Source of the DNA: JAKAGZ01 sp963783855
GTDB taxonomy: Bacteria > Bacteroidota > Ignavibacteria > Ignavibacteriales > Ignavibacteriaceae
Assembly (NCBI GenBank): GCA_963783855.1
Contig: CAWAPE010000014.1
Coordinates: 248,001 to 312,000 of the forward strand
DNA: 64,000 bases
Direction of reading: 5' to 3'
In this document: piece after piece, positions 18,601 to 26,030 of the stretch
How positions within the stretch are numbered: position 1 is the first letter of the stretch
How the letters are laid out: every line of letters begins with the position of its first letter
Program-made: the position numbers and the translations under genes
The notes under the pieces: model-generated
Database searches by the model: none
Seen by the model: only the letters and a program-made list of their open reading frames with translations
Told to the model about the DNA's origin: nothing

Positions 18601-20250
18601 TTCTGCTTCCCTCGCCTGCGCTTCTGCTTTTTTAAGATCGAGGAAACGGGTGTAGGTTTGTTCGAACGCGGCGGCAAATCGTTTTACTGTGTTCTTCTCT
18701 TCCTCGCTGAAACGTTTGAGATTGTAGCGCGCGATGTCAATTCCCGAATACTTGTGAAACCAGCCCATTATAACCATTCCTTCAGCATTTTGAATCATTT
18801 TTTTTCTTCCGGGTGGGACAGGCTGAACATTGAATATTTCATTAAAAAAGGCATCTTTTTCTTTTTTATTTAATAAATAATCAAAAAATCCTTCTCCGGG
18901 TGAATTAAAAGCGTTATATAATTTTTCAAATATCGGCAGGTCAACGTACGGTAAATGATATAATTCCGGGTAAATGTCTTCTCCTACCGAGGCCCAGAAA
19001 TTTATGTCCTTGGAAGAATCCAGATTTAACTGGATATTGACAGAATCAATATCTGTTACAAGGATTCGGAATTCTTTGTAGAGCAATCTGACCACATCTC
19101 TTAACTCTTTACTTTTATGCATCCCCATAGAACGGGCCCGTACCCGCTCCAGGGCCGCTTCTATTTGTGCTTCTCTTGCCTGTGCTTCAGCTTTTTGCAG
19201 ATCAAGAAAGCGAGTAAAGGCCTGTTCAAAGACCGCTCCAAATCGTATGAGCATCGCATTTTCTTCCTCGCTGAATGGATTTGACCCAAAACGCTGAAAT
19301 GTAAGAGCTGAGTTTTTGTTGATCGCTGTAGATCTGATCCATCCGCCGGGGGTTTCAAGAGTAGCTGCTTGTCTTTCCTTTGGAATTCTTTTGAAATCGG
19401 AGTGCTTATAGATTAATCGAAAAAACCGGTTTCTTTCAGCTTTAGAGTATTTTTCAGTGAAAAAATTCTGCCCGTCCTTGAGTGTATGGAACTTGGATAT
19501 GACTGGAGAATCAAGTTTTGGGATATGAAATTTTTCTAGATAACCCATTCCTTCCACCGCAAGCCAAACCTTAGTACCCTCTTCGGGATCTGAAAAATCT
19601 GTAGCTATTTGTGTTCCATCGACTTTAATTCCCAGGTCCCTGGTTTCTTTGTCAAGCAGTCGAACAACCTCGATCAGTTCCCTGCTATGGTGCATCCCCA
19701 TACTTCTGGCTCTGACACGTTCCAGTGCCGCTTCAATTTCAAGTTCTCGGTTTTTATTTTTAAGTTCCGCGGTTTTTTCATCCACAAGCTTCTGCAGTTC
19801 TTCCATCTTTTTCTTCCATTCATCTATATGCCATGTGTCTCCATCGGTTTTCACACCGGTTGAGCCGTGCATATGAACTACTTTCCACCGCTCATTAATA
19901 AATTCAAATATTATTGAAAGCCTCAGGTTTAAGACGTTTTTTCCCTCATCAGTCTTTATTGTGACTTCAATCTCGTCAATGAATATTGCTGTATCCTCTC
20001 CGGGACTAATTCTGCGCTGAACCTGTTTTGTATCAACAGTTATATCAATTCCCGCGCTCTGTTTCCGCTGATCAATAACCAGCCGGCGCAGCCTGTTTAT
20101 GTCATTAATTTTTTCATCAACAGTTGAACCGTAGCCGGTAACATCTTCTACGGCTAAATCGTTTACAGAATCTAATGGCAGGTCTCCCAGCATTAAATCC
20201 ATAAACATAATATAAGTTTCGTCTAATAATTTTTGTTTTTCTGGTGTCAT
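15595..20250 (-). CDS. Soluble multi-module (six GAF-like) SpoIIE phosphatase scaffold (1551 aa)
   Basis: No signal peptide or TM segment is seen, so it is cytoplasmic. Residues 1-140 resemble a SnoaL/NTF2-like ligand domain (ending ERWKVVHMHGS). Six tandem modules of about 185-195 residues then start near 174, 367, 560, 750, 945 and 1130. Each opens with a helical signature such as ALERVRARSMGMHHS or ALERVRARTMAMHKS and closes with TRFLDLKKAEAQAREAE-like coils; the inner parts look like divergent GAF sensors. The sixth (ASLDRVRAEIASMRT) matches the module in the gene at 11395-15291. A coiled coil leads into SpoIIE (about 1335-1551) with GGDYYDF, GDATGHGMKAG, MTDGFPEL and DDVTFVVVK. Such module arrays usually end in histidine kinases; a kinase remnant lies just behind this stop. 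Start ATG 20250. Confidence 0.85.
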   Translation of the reverse strand: MTPEKQKLLDETYIMFMDLMLGDLPLDSVNDLAVEDVTGYGSTVDEKINDINRLRRLVIDQRKQSAGIDITVDTKQVQRRISPGEDTAIFIDEIEVTIKTDEGKNVLNLRLSIIFEFINERWKVVHMHGSTGVKTDGDTWHIDEWKKKMEELQKLVDEKTAELKNKNRELEIEAALERVRARSMGMHHSRELIEVVRLLDKETRDLGIKVDGTQIATDFSDPEEGTKVWLAVEGMGYLEKFHIPKLDSPVISKFHTLKDGQNFFTEKYSKAERNRFFRLIYKHSDFKRIPKERQAATLETPGGWIRSTAINKNSALTFQRFGSNPFSEEENAMLIRFGAVFEQAFTRFLDLQKAEAQAREAQIEAALERVRARSMGMHKSKELRDVVRLLYKEFRILVTDIDSVNIQLNLDSSKDINFWASVGEDIYPELYHLPYVDLPIFEKLYNAFNSPGEGFFDYLLNKKEKDAFFNEIFNVQPVPPGRKKMIQNAEGMVIMGWFHKYSGIDIARYNLKRFSEEEKNTVKRFAAAFEQTYTRFLDLKKAEAQAREAEIQLALERVRARTMAMHKSDELAETAAILFKQMTELGVTPERLNICLIKEADNILEVWATDQQGIKISHHFNASLDEPTTGKRLYHAWKEKKKSIIIDLSGKELNDWIRYVREVMGMTIKAELVKEHRIHSVAFFSQGMILTTTPQPLPEESIKLLERFADVFNLTYRRFLDLKQAEAQAREAEIQLALERVRARTMAMQKSEELAEVAGIVFNQLTKLGVEHLASGVSIIDKNKPEGQMWMSYKGDMHSEPFTIDFNSNPVLSRVYKSWKDGEPFFINQASGQEFIQHIKFLIKVFGERVEQYLETTKKQFKDAGKEIPSQMVMHHTFFSNGSLLLNNTEPIKEQEILNRFAKVFDQTYTRFLDLKQAEAQAREAKIEAALERVRAKAMAMHSTDDLALTVDTFFSELNQLNVMPHRCGVGIINAETRIVDITATAATDENKIKTITGKLKLAGHPVLDKVFENWKLQKEYHPVLRGKEILEYYKVMNPQVEFPDFAGDETQYGYYFYFKEGGVFAWCENGLPEEDLNIFRRFTSVLSLTYRRYLDLKDAEARAVEAVKQASLDRVRAEIASMRTTEDLQQITPIIWRELKALEVPFIRCGVFIVDEAKESVGVFLTTPDGNALGVLHLAFDSNDLTSNTVKHWKKKQVYKEHWNKEEFINWTKSMMELGQVQSQETYQGSSTPPESLHLHFVPFTQGMLYVGDVKPLIDEKLDLVKTLAKAFSMAYARYEDFNRVESANEELNNLSSELKIKNDELENENERKAIELEEARELQLAMLPKEIPQHPGLDIKVYMQTATEVGGDYYDFSSHIDGSFNVAIGDATGHGMKAGTLVTMMKSLFVANSAGKDIEGFFTSSNAAIKNSNLKRMMAGFAMLNISDHKAKYINAGMPSVYHYKKNEGNVEEIKQHNLPLGAMKIEKYNAAEINLNKGDVLLLMTDGFPELHNLSNELYGYERVFSSFEKVGAKEPEEIIKHLNEESKRWRKEKELQDDVTFVVVKIK

Positions 20251-20302
20251 AAATCTTGTATTAATTGTTTTTTATCAATCCCAGTTTTCCTAAAGAATTT
20301 TA

Positions 20303-21067
20303 TCATTCTTTTTCATTTAGTTCTTTTTTCATAAATCCCAATATTTCAACAGTTAAATTTTGGGCTTTTACTTGTTTTTCTTTTAGTTCTAATAAAAAGT
20401 TAATGTGGTTCTCGGTCATGTTTTCAAATTGTACATTGTTCAATAATGCTCTATTATCCTTATCAAAACCCGATTTGGGGAACTCAAACCCCGAAAAAGA
20501 ATTGCTTACTTCATCTACATTGAGCCAACTGCCGTGTTTTATGATATAATTTATAATAATTAAATTGTAATTTGTTAACACTTCTTCACTGTATTTTATA
20601 TAGTCCAGGGCAGGTTTCCAGGACGACAATTTGTTCCTTAATTGGGCCTTACTGATAATATCCAATCGGCCGGAGTTTATTAAATCGTCCAAAAAACCGT
20701 TTTGAGGATAGTAATGCGGCGTGGTTGCAATATTATTAAGCAGTTTGTTGAATTCATCTTTCGATTTTGGCTTTGGCTTTGCACCTGTATGTTTTAGGAT
20801 TTCCACACCTATTTCAACAAAAAAATTGGTCTTTACAATAAGTGAGTCCAACTGCTTTTTGTTATAGCTGAAATCTTGTTTAAGGTTTATAAGGGCATTG
20901 TGCTCTTCCGATTTCTGGCCTTCATTTTTATTCCAGTTGTTAACCTGCAGTGCAATTAAGATTCCTATTACCACAAGAAGAATCTCTCCAACAGCATAAC
21001 GCAGGTATGCCATAATTTTGTTTTCTGAAGCCAGTTTTTGCCTGATTTTTCTAAAGATTTTTACCAT
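20303..21067 (-). CDS. DUF6090-like single-pass membrane protein, paralog 1 (254 aa)
   Basis: Last of seven tandem paralogs in transcription order. The shared N-terminal block holds basic IFRKIRQKLASENKIMAYLR (cytoplasmic), the TM segment VGEILLVVIGILIALQV and the invariant NNWN motif. The rest (about 205 residues) is predicted outside the membrane, mostly helical, and unlike the other copies. The C-terminal end is charged (FMKKELNEKE). The family is abundant in Bacteroidota, and I know of no established function. It lies 52 bases upstream of the multi-GAF phosphatase and 14 bases downstream of paralog 2, so all are probably one transcript. Confidence 0.75.
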   Translation of the reverse strand: MVKIFRKIRQKLASENKIMAYLRYAVGEILLVVIGILIALQVNNWNKNEGQKSEEHNALINLKQDFSYNKKQLDSLIVKTNFFVEIGVEILKHTGAKPKPKSKDEFNKLLNNIATTPHYYPQNGFLDDLINSGRLDIISKAQLRNKLSSWKPALDYIKYSEEVLTNYNLIIINYIIKHGSWLNVDEVSNSFSGFEFPKSGFDKDNRALLNNVQFENMTENHINFLLELKEKQVKAQNLTVEILGFMKKELNEKE

Positions 21068-21081
21068 TGTCTGTACTTCCG

Positions 21082-21858
21082 TTATTCTATTTTATTTAAT
21101 TCCTTATCTATATTTTTAATCAAAGCTTTTGCTTTTTTGTCTATTTTTTTCAAATTCGTTTCAATCATCCAATAATATTGATTTTTTAAACTTCTTAAGA
21201 AATAGAGAAACTTCCTGTCATGTTTCAATTCGGAATAATCATTAGGAATCATGCGTAGATTTGAATCGATGATATTTCCACTCTTTTCGGATTTCTTCGT
21301 GTAGCTTCCATTCCATAACGCATTAAACCTTGTATTGAAAATATTTTTACTTGCTTCTTCAATAATTGAAAAATATGTCTTTACATCAGATTTAAGATAA
21401 TTGTCAGAGTAAGAATAATACCCTACAATTTCATATCGTAGCTTCTCATTTGATATAAGATTTAAATTGTAAGACTTTAGAGTTTCAAATACCTCGTTGT
21501 TTGTTGCTAGTGTCCAGTGCTGGGTTATTCGACCAAAATGATGTGAAAGAGAATCATTATAGGGTATGTCCTTTTCAATGCTTGATATAAGAATATTAAT
21601 AGATTCTTTGGTTAACTCGTACTGCTTCCGTACCCGATTTACGTTCTTTATATCTTCATTTAGTGTCCTCTTAAAACCTTTCAGGAACTGTATTTCTTCA
21701 TTTTTATGTTTTCTTTGTTCATTCCAGTTATTCACCTGAAGGGCAATTAATATTCCGATAACTACAAGAATTATTTCTCCAATAGCATAACGCAAGTATT
21801 TTGCAACTTTATTTTCGGCTGCAAGTTTTTGGCGGGTTTTTCTAAAGATTTTTATCAT
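21082..21858 (-). CDS. DUF6090-like single-pass membrane protein, paralog 2 (258 aa)
   Basis: N-terminal block IFRKTRQKLAAENKVAKYLR, TM segment IGEIILVVIGILIALQV, then NNWNEQRKHKNEE. The variable extracytoplasmic part includes LSHHFGRITQHWTLATNNEVFETLKS, a stretch like the 'S.FE.LKS.G' motif seen in several copies near residue 130. The ATG overlaps the stop of paralog 3 by one base (TAATG), so translation is coupled. Function unknown; tandem context with SpoIIE sensor phosphatases suggests a membrane signalling accessory, which is inference. Confidence 0.75.
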   Translation of the reverse strand: MIKIFRKTRQKLAAENKVAKYLRYAIGEIILVVIGILIALQVNNWNEQRKHKNEEIQFLKGFKRTLNEDIKNVNRVRKQYELTKESINILISSIEKDIPYNDSLSHHFGRITQHWTLATNNEVFETLKSYNLNLISNEKLRYEIVGYYSYSDNYLKSDVKTYFSIIEEASKNIFNTRFNALWNGSYTKKSEKSGNIIDSNLRMIPNDYSELKHDRKFLYFLRSLKNQYYWMIETNLKKIDKKAKALIKNIDKELNKIE

Positions 21859-22655
21859 TAGTTATGCTTTTGGTTTTCCAATTTATTTAATTCGACTTCC
21901 AAAAGATGAATTAAATGGTCAATTTCCGCACCAAGCTCTTTTCGTTTTTTGATGACCGAATAGGTGATCCCCAACTTGAGTGTCAGTAGATTTCTTATTT
22001 TTTGATTATTTAAAAGGACGCTGTAATTGTTTTCAATTTCACCATCAATATTGATGCTCGGATCGATCCGCTTTAGTAATCTCACAAAATTTACATCATT
22101 GATAAGTATGTTATCTATTCTAATTTGTTGCACTGTAAGCCTATCTTTTACCCCAGTAGTGAGCCCGGATAGGGTTAGTTCCAGGTTGGCGAATTTTTCA
22201 CGTATGTTACGGTTTGTTATAAGGCTTAATTTACCGGTATTTTTTATGTCTGTATACGAATTTAAAACGGGTACACTGGAAAAAGAATTCCAGGTTATGT
22301 AATAAAATAATGAGTCAGAAATAGAATTTGCGCCTCCCTTGGTTTTATTGGAATTTTTTCCTAAAGCGATGAGTAATGATTTTCTTAATTGATTTTCTTT
22401 TACGATTTCAATACGGGACTGATCGTTGGCGGAGTATAGGTTTTCTAAAAGATTGTTTAAGATAACAATTTCTTCCTTTTTATCTTTTTGTCGATCATTC
22501 CAATTGTTAACCTGCAAGGCAATTAAAATTCCAATAACTACAAGTAAAATTTCACCAACAGCATAGCGTAAGTATTTTGCAACGCTACCTGCCTGTCCGG
22601 CAGGCAGGTTCTCTGCTGCAAGTTTTTGTCTGATTTTTCTAAAGAATTTCATCAT
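21858..22655 (-). CDS. DUF6090-like membrane protein, paralog 3, with in-frame palindromic repeat insert (265 aa)
   Basis: Same N-terminal plan (FFRKIRQKLAAEN ... VAKYLRYAVGEILLVVIGIL, then NNWNDRQKDKKEE). Between AEN and VAKYLR it carries LPAGQAGS, encoded by a 23-base palindrome (22587-22609), where the paralogs have one residue (K). The insert keeps the frame and falls in the cytoplasmic stretch before the TM segment. The variable part includes PVLNSYTDIKNTGKLSLITN. Its first 17 bases overlap the end of paralog 4. Function unknown. Confidence 0.75.
   Translation of the reverse strand: MMKFFRKIRQKLAAENLPAGQAGSVAKYLRYAVGEILLVVIGILIALQVNNWNDRQKDKKEEIVILNNLLENLYSANDQSRIEIVKENQLRKSLLIALGKNSNKTKGGANSISDSLFYYITWNSFSSVPVLNSYTDIKNTGKLSLITNRNIREKFANLELTLSGLTTGVKDRLTVQQIRIDNILINDVNFVRLLKRIDPSINIDGEIENNYSVLLNNQKIRNLLTLKLGITYSVIKKRKELGAEIDHLIHLLEVELNKLENQKHN
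22587..22609. repeat. Palindromic repeat inserted in a coding sequence
   Basis: Arms ACCTGCCTG (22587-22595) and CAGGCAGGT (22601-22609) flank TCCGG. It encodes LPAGQAG on the minus strand inside DUF6090 paralog 3 and adds a multiple of three bases. Confidence 0.7.
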
Positions 22656-23343
22656 TTATTTTTTTTAATAATACATCAATTTCATTTAAAGTATCTTTTA
22701 ACACCCCACGGTACCATTTCAGTTCCAAGTAATGATAGTACATATCATCTAAAATTTCAGAAAACATTTTATTCTCGGTTATATGAAAACTTCCTGTTCG
22801 ATATTGGTGAATATATTTTTTTCTCAAATAAGCCCACCTGTCATTCAGGATTCTCCCGTTATCAATTAATCTTGAGTAAGTAGAATTATAGAGCTTTATA
22901 ATTGAAGCGGTGATCTCTTTGTTTTTATAATTATTAATTAAATTACCGGAAACTGCTGCCTGAAAAGAACCTGAAACTGGATAAAATGTACGGTTGCCCA
23001 GTTTAAAATAAATTTGCAATAAAGAGTCAATTGAAGTTGTATTATTATCCCGAGACTTTAAAAACACCTTACTGTTTAATAAGTCAAATGCCTCTATTTT
23101 TGAGTCCATTTCCTTTAAGACTAATTTGATATATTGTTTGTCTTGTATAAGGTCTTTTTTCACACCCTTTAAGAATTCTGTATCAGCAATATTTTGTTTT
23201 CTTAATTCATTCCAGTTGTTAACCTGCAGCGCAATTAAGATTCCTATTACAACAAGAAGGATTTCACCAATGGCATAGCGTAAATATGCCGTTACCTTGT
23301 TTTCTGCTGCGAGTTTTTGGCGAACGTTTCTAAAAATTTTCAT
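22639..23343 (-). CDS. DUF6090-like single-pass membrane protein, paralog 4 (234 aa)
   Basis: The shortest copy. N-terminal block IFRNVRQKLAAENKVTAYLR, TM IGEILLVVIGILIALQV, NNWNELRKQNIADTEFL. The extracytoplasmic region contains YPVSGSFQAAVSGNLINNYK, the equivalent of the recurring 'S.f..l..sG.l..i.n' helix. It ends in VLLKKINDEIL and overlaps paralog 3 by 17 bases. No catalytic motif is visible. Function unknown. Confidence 0.73.
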   Translation of the reverse strand: MKIFRNVRQKLAAENKVTAYLRYAIGEILLVVIGILIALQVNNWNELRKQNIADTEFLKGVKKDLIQDKQYIKLVLKEMDSKIEAFDLLNSKVFLKSRDNNTTSIDSLLQIYFKLGNRTFYPVSGSFQAAVSGNLINNYKNKEITASIIKLYNSTYSRLIDNGRILNDRWAYLRKKYIHQYRTGSFHITENKMFSEILDDMYYHYLELKWYRGVLKDTLNEIDVLLKKINDEIL

Positions 23344-23353
23344 TCTTTATTTT

Positions 23354-24406
23354 CTATTGAACCTTTGATACTTTTTTAAATTTAAGCATATCTGTATCAC
23401 CATCAATTACCTTAAGTTCTCCTGTTTTGCCGAAGTTAATAAGCTTAGGATCATTTGCAAAAAAGAAGGTGGAGTTTCTAAAATAATAGATCGGTATTTT
23501 TTCATTTGTTGTTTTTGCTGTAAAAAACAGTTGATTCCCGCTTTTAGTGATTTCTATTCGGTTTCCCATTTCTGTGTGCGGAGGACCGTAAAACTGCCGA
23601 TAACTGCCGACATACCGGTCGACAACTTTTTTGTTCCTTATGGTATAGCTGATATAGTCCGGGATTTTATCTTTATTCCCTAAAACACGGGCAATTGCCC
23701 GGTAAGCATCGATGGCATTTTTTCTGTATTTACAAGCTGCCCCAGAGAGATTCCTCGCGTCATTTAATGTTATGGATACCTGTCCCTTGTATCGGGGGTT
23801 GGTCAGGAAATAATTAATTGCCACATCACTGTGCGCTCCCTTAAAACTATCTTCGACAAACCAGCTTTTCTCCCTTGCTAAATCATCCATGTTTCTATAA
23901 ACGGTTCTCTGATAACGCTGATTCAGAACATTAATTCTGGTCCTCATCTTTATGTATAAATAGTTCAATTTATCCAGTATCGGGGCATACTTTTGAGGGA
24001 TTTCTTCGGAATTTTGTGTGAGATTATTGAAGGCGATTGAGTTCAGGTCAAAGTTGTCATAATAATAAGGAGCAAAAAGTGTGGGGTTAAATGCAATGTC
24101 GTTTTTGTAATCGGCATAAGAAAGCTTATTGTTGAAGATAAGGTTTTTTGCAGAATCCCTTTTGACGAAACGTTCAATTACTCCGTCAGAATTCCGGATG
24201 TTTACAGCCAGTTCCGACTGAACGTTTTTTAGATTGGCAAGAATCTTCTGGTTTAGTTTCCGGTTTTCATTCCAGTTATTTACCTGAAGAGCAATTAAAA
24301 TTCCGATAACTACAAGAAAAATTTCTCCAACAGCATAGCGTAAGTATGCCATCACTTTATTTTCGGACATGAGTTGCCTACGAACATTTCTAAAGATTTT
24401 TGCCAT
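23354..24406 (-). CDS. DUF6090-like membrane protein, paralog 5, with extra C-terminal domain (350 aa)
   Basis: N-terminal block IFRNVRRQLMSENKVMAYLR, TM VGEIFLVVIGILIALQV, NNWNENRKLNQKI. It is about 100 residues longer than the other copies. The extra C-terminal part (VDRYVGSYRQFYG, NRIEITKSGNQLFFTA, IPIYYFRNSTFFFA, MLKFKKVSK) resembles the small beta domain often found behind beta-lactamase-like or TPR proteins in Bacteroidota (DUF3471-like). That likeness is by eye. A fused beta domain outside the membrane suggests ligand or partner binding. Function unknown. Confidence 0.72.
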   Translation of the reverse strand: MAKIFRNVRRQLMSENKVMAYLRYAVGEIFLVVIGILIALQVNNWNENRKLNQKILANLKNVQSELAVNIRNSDGVIERFVKRDSAKNLIFNNKLSYADYKNDIAFNPTLFAPYYYDNFDLNSIAFNNLTQNSEEIPQKYAPILDKLNYLYIKMRTRINVLNQRYQRTVYRNMDDLAREKSWFVEDSFKGAHSDVAINYFLTNPRYKGQVSITLNDARNLSGAACKYRKNAIDAYRAIARVLGNKDKIPDYISYTIRNKKVVDRYVGSYRQFYGPPHTEMGNRIEITKSGNQLFFTAKTTNEKIPIYYFRNSTFFFANDPKLINFGKTGELKVIDGDTDMLKFKKVSKVQ

Positions 24407-24420
24407 TGTCTGTACTTTCG

Positions 24421-25215
24421 TTATTTTTTCAATTTATTAAGTTCTTTCTGAATTTTTTTAATAGTATTATCAATTTTAATAATTGTTTCGGTTTCTAAAT
24501 CTACTTTTCTACTTCTATTGTAAAGTGTTAATTGTAAAACCTTTAGCAGCTTATTGTCCCTCAAGAATTTGTTGTAATCCTTTATTTTTAATTTTTGAAC
24601 TGTAATGCTGTCTGCATATTTAAAACCATATTTTGAGGTTTGATTATAATCTGCAAAAAAATATTTATCCTGGTAAGGGAATAATATATTCTTAATGCTG
24701 TGATCAGAATTATTATCCCCCAGTTCATCATCAAAACGCTTGAGGTCTATTTCATACAAATCAGTTATTCTGATTCGAAGGCTGTCATTAGACAGAATAT
24801 CCAAACCGATATTTTTTAAACTCTCAAAAGCACTTGTTTGAGGGATTATTTGAAAATCATCACCCGAACTTGCAAATCTATTATATATGGTTTTAGAATA
24901 TGGTTCTTTTTTAACAATATCATAAATAAGACTTTGAGTGGATTTAATTATTTTTTTATGCTTATTAATTGTGCTTGAGATTTCTTTTTTGGTTTGAAAT
25001 AAATCGCTTTTTAGTTCACTATAAATCTCTATTTCCTGTTTTAGTAATTTTCGGTTTTCATTCCAATTATTAATCTGAAGAGCAATTAAAATCCCTATTA
25101 CTACAAGAAGAATCTCTCCAACAGCATAACGTAAGTATGCCATCGCTTTACCTGCCTGCCGGTCAGGCAGGTTTTCGGAGGCAAGTTTTTGCCTTATGTT
25201 CCTAAAGATTTTCAT
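24421..25215 (-). CDS. DUF6090-like membrane protein, paralog 6, with in-frame palindromic repeat insert (264 aa)
   Basis: N-terminal block IFRNIRQKLASEN, then LPDRQAGKA encoded over a palindrome (25150-25172), then MAYLRYAVGEILLVVIGIL and NNWNENRKLLKQE. The insert lies at the same codon as in paralog 3 but has a different loop (CCGGT instead of TCCGG). The variable part includes PQTSAFESLKNIGLDILSND, a clear copy of the recurring 'S.FE.Lk..GL..is' helix. The ATG overlaps the stop of paralog 7 by four bases. Function unknown. Confidence 0.75.
   Translation of the reverse strand: MKIFRNIRQKLASENLPDRQAGKAMAYLRYAVGEILLVVIGILIALQINNWNENRKLLKQEIEIYSELKSDLFQTKKEISSTINKHKKIIKSTQSLIYDIVKKEPYSKTIYNRFASSGDDFQIIPQTSAFESLKNIGLDILSNDSLRIRITDLYEIDLKRFDDELGDNNSDHSIKNILFPYQDKYFFADYNQTSKYGFKYADSITVQKLKIKDYNKFLRDNKLLKVLQLTLYNRSRKVDLETETIIKIDNTIKKIQKELNKLKK
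25150..25172. repeat. Palindromic repeat inserted in a coding sequence
   Basis: Arms ACCTGCCTG (25150-25158) and CAGGCAGGT (25164-25172) flank CCGGT. It is the second copy at the equivalent codon of a DUF6090-like paralog and encodes LPDRQAG on the minus strand. Confidence 0.7.
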
Positions 25216-25928
25216 TGTCCGATGTTTTCTTTTATTAATTCTCTAATTTCAGTTATTTTATCGAGTGCTTTTTGTCCATTTCTAACCATTCCTCTTCTAT
25301 TATCCTGGTATAATTTAAATAGAGTAATGTTAGCCGGCTTTTCAAAGAATTCTTTTGAATTTGCCGGCTTACAGTAATCAGTCCATTTAAAGTCTGTAAA
25401 TTCTTTTTTGATTATCGGAATCCAGTCATTATTAAATGATAATTCTACATCATTTAAGCTTTGATAAACACTGTATAGACTTTGGTCATAATATGATATC
25501 AGTGCCATTTGAAGTTTCCTATCCGAGATGTTTTCCAGGCCTTTTGCTTTCAACATTTCATAAGCGCTGGATTGTGATCTGAATCGTTCAAAACATATAA
25601 TCTTCCCCATCCAGTAGTCAAGGCTATCATTATTATAGTTTTTTAATTTAACCTGTTCTAATAAACGGTCGGTTAAATGTACTGCCAGTTTTGTTTTAGA
25701 CAATTCAGAAGATAATGAAAGGGAGTCCTGTGCAAGGTTCTGGTCGATAAGTGCCAGAATCTCACGCTCAAACTTTGCGTCTTTTCTTCCCTCATTCCAG
25801 TTGTTTACCTGTAGGGCAATTAAAATTCCAATTACGACCAGAAATATTTCTCCAACAGCATAACGCAAATATGCCATTACTTTATTTTCGGCCGCGAGTT
25901 TTTGGCGGACTTTTCTAAAAATCTTCAT
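25212..25928 (-). CDS. DUF6090-like single-pass membrane protein, paralog 7, first of the tandem set (238 aa)
   Basis: N-terminal block IFRKVRQKLAAENKVMAYLR, TM VGEIFLVVIGILIALQV, NNWNEGRKDAKFE. The outer part has RSQSSAYEMLKAKGLENISD, the recurring helix. It is the 5'-most of the seven copies; the 102-base gap upstream holds a REP-like palindrome and probably either a promoter or read-through from the propeller phosphatase at 26031-29753. Function unknown. Confidence 0.75.
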   Translation of the reverse strand: MKIFRKVRQKLAAENKVMAYLRYAVGEIFLVVIGILIALQVNNWNEGRKDAKFEREILALIDQNLAQDSLSLSSELSKTKLAVHLTDRLLEQVKLKNYNNDSLDYWMGKIICFERFRSQSSAYEMLKAKGLENISDRKLQMALISYYDQSLYSVYQSLNDVELSFNNDWIPIIKKEFTDFKWTDYCKPANSKEFFEKPANITLFKLYQDNRRGMVRNGQKALDKITEIRELIKENIGQ

Positions 25929-25967
25929 TGTATTATAAACTCGTTGTATGTTTTTTTATTTGTCTTC

Positions 25968-26024
25968 GTAGAGACGGGCACCCGTCGAGACTCGGCCTCG
26001 CCGAGGCTGATGCCCCGTCTCTAC
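25968..26024. repeat. REP-like palindrome with nested inner palindrome
   Basis: Outer arms GTAGAGACGGGCA (25968-25980) and TGCCCCGTCTCTAC (26011-26024) are near-perfect complements. An inner hairpin CTCGGC-CTC-GCCGAG (25991-26005) fills the loop. It lies directly behind the stop of the propeller phosphatase gene and shares its outer arms with the elements at 3143 and 32538. Confidence 0.7.
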
Positions 26025-26030
26025 ACAATG

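Noticed and set aside
20303..25928. CRISPR-like or phage repeat array
   Set aside because: The periodic similarity on the minus strand comes from seven protein-coding genes with conserved 5' ends, not from short direct repeats with spacers.
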